47,155 nt of DNA, from IMG/VR virus record IMGVR_UViG_3300036766_000934, positions 1-47,155 of that record. One strand, 5' to 3'. The notes beneath the pieces are model-generated. The model saw only the letters and a list, made by a program, of their open reading frames with translations. It was not told the DNA's origin and did no database searches. The position numbers were made by a program, and so were the translations under genes. This document shows positions 46,846 to 47,155 of this stretch, piece after piece (the first letter of the stretch is position 1; each line of letters starts with the position of its first letter). Origin of the DNA: a virus.

Positions 46846-47155
46846 ATGCAAACCTCAGTCGATTTCGACATTCTGTCCCGCAAAGGAAAAGTCCTGCTAA
46901 AAACCGGCGCGGACCTGGCCGGCGCGGACCTGGCCGGCGCGTACCTGGCCGGCGCGGACATGGCCGGCGCGGACCTGACCGGCGCGAACCTGGCCGACGC
47001 GAACCTGGCCGGCGCGAACCTGGCCGGCGCGTACCTGGCCCGCGCGGACCTGGCCCGCGCGAACCTGGCCGGCGCGAACCTGACCTGCGCGAACCTGGCC
47101 TACGCGAACCTGGCCCACGCGGACCTGGCCGGCGCGTACCTGGCCGGCGCGAACC
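46846..47155 (+). CDS. Pentapeptide-repeat protein, C-terminus off the right edge
   Basis: ATG 46846 with a strong AAAAGGAG site. After 20 ordinary residues (QTSVDFDILSRKGKVLLKT) the protein consists entirely of pentapeptides of the A(D/N)LxG type, at least 16 units before the window ends. Such sequences form a right-handed quadrilateral beta-helix that can mimic DNA; Qnr and MfpA use this to shield or inhibit gyrase. A phage product could act on host gyrase or on DNA-binding defence proteins; this is inference from the fold. Confidence 0.85.
   Translation, partial: MQTSVDFDILSRKGKVLLKTGADLAGADLAGAYLAGADMAGADLTGANLADANLAGANLAGAYLARADLARANLAGANLTCANLAYANLAHADLAGAYLAGAN
46906..47155 (+). repeat. 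15-base coding repeats of the pentapeptide gene
   Basis: About 17 units of 15 bases of the form GGCGCGRACCTGGCC continue to the window end. Units differ mostly in the first codon (Gly, Asp, Arg, Cys, Tyr or His) and the third (Asp, Asn or Tyr). Near identity at DNA level, including wobble bases, shows recent expansion, so unit number may vary between phages. Confidence 0.85.

Noticed and set aside
46906-47155. A tandem-repeat origin or CRISPR array
   Set aside because: The 15-base units code for a pentapeptide-repeat protein in frame.
1-47155. A phage single-subunit RNA polymerase, expected for a strict T7 relative
   Set aside because: No such protein is seen in any frame of the window; the phage probably uses host RNA polymerase, although the part outside the window is unknown.

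Overview
This window reads as most of the genome of a temperate, short-tailed (T7-like, podovirus-type) phage. It is GC-rich and very tightly packed, with most neighbouring genes overlapping by 1-4 bases. The host is probably an alphaproteobacterium. This inference rests on a phage copy of the GapR/DUF2312 family (7493-7768), which I know only from Alphaproteobacteria, and on an attachment site made of the 3' part of a tRNA-Glu(TTC) gene (14513-14564). Both window ends cut through genes, so the window is not delimited by phage termini.

Left part (1-14497), replication and DNA modification. A primase-polymerase/ATPase gene runs leftwards off the edge. Divergent from it, a rightward operon carries a RuvC-like resolvase, an SNF2-type helicase, a secreted trypsin-like protease, a DUF2800 PD-(D/E)XK nuclease, a DUF2815 single-strand binding protein, a GapR-like protein, a C5-cytosine methyltransferase with a second long open frame on the same strand, two nucleotide-metabolism proteins, a DPPY methyltransferase, a remnant of a Dam-type gene, a family A DNA polymerase and a DPPF methyltransferase.

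Lysogeny switch (14400-16580). An attP core, a tyrosine integrase, a small helix-turn-helix (excisionase-like) protein and an XRE repressor, the last three transcribed leftwards from a promoter at 16478-16506. A strong bidirectional terminator (16549-16576) separates them from the late genes.

Late region (16598-44246, nearly all leftward). In transcription order: tail fibre module 2, a rightward secreted HExxH protein inserted as a moron, tail fibre module 1, a membrane/coiled-coil protein, a helix-turn-helix metallophosphoesterase, large terminase, an HNH endonuclease, portal, scaffold, capsid, a repeat-rich decoration-like protein, a second HNH endonuclease, tail tubular proteins A and B, a gp13-like protein, internal virion/ejection proteins including a virion lysozyme, then endolysin, i-spanin and o-spanin. 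The likely small terminase subunit is isolated at 45277-45801.

Right end (44597-47155). Another methyltransferase, the small terminase gene, then a regulated rightward operon of very small proteins ending in a pentapeptide-repeat protein that runs off the window.

The two signals I find most interesting are these. First, an asymmetric motif, GTCTRA-N3-TGTG(C), occurs seven times exactly and several times in degenerate form, almost always at gene or operon boundaries, next to attP and (degenerate) in the repressor's own promoter. It resembles the dispersed stoperator systems of some actinobacteriophages. Second, two 1.1-kb frames on the same strand are both open over the C5 methyltransferase.
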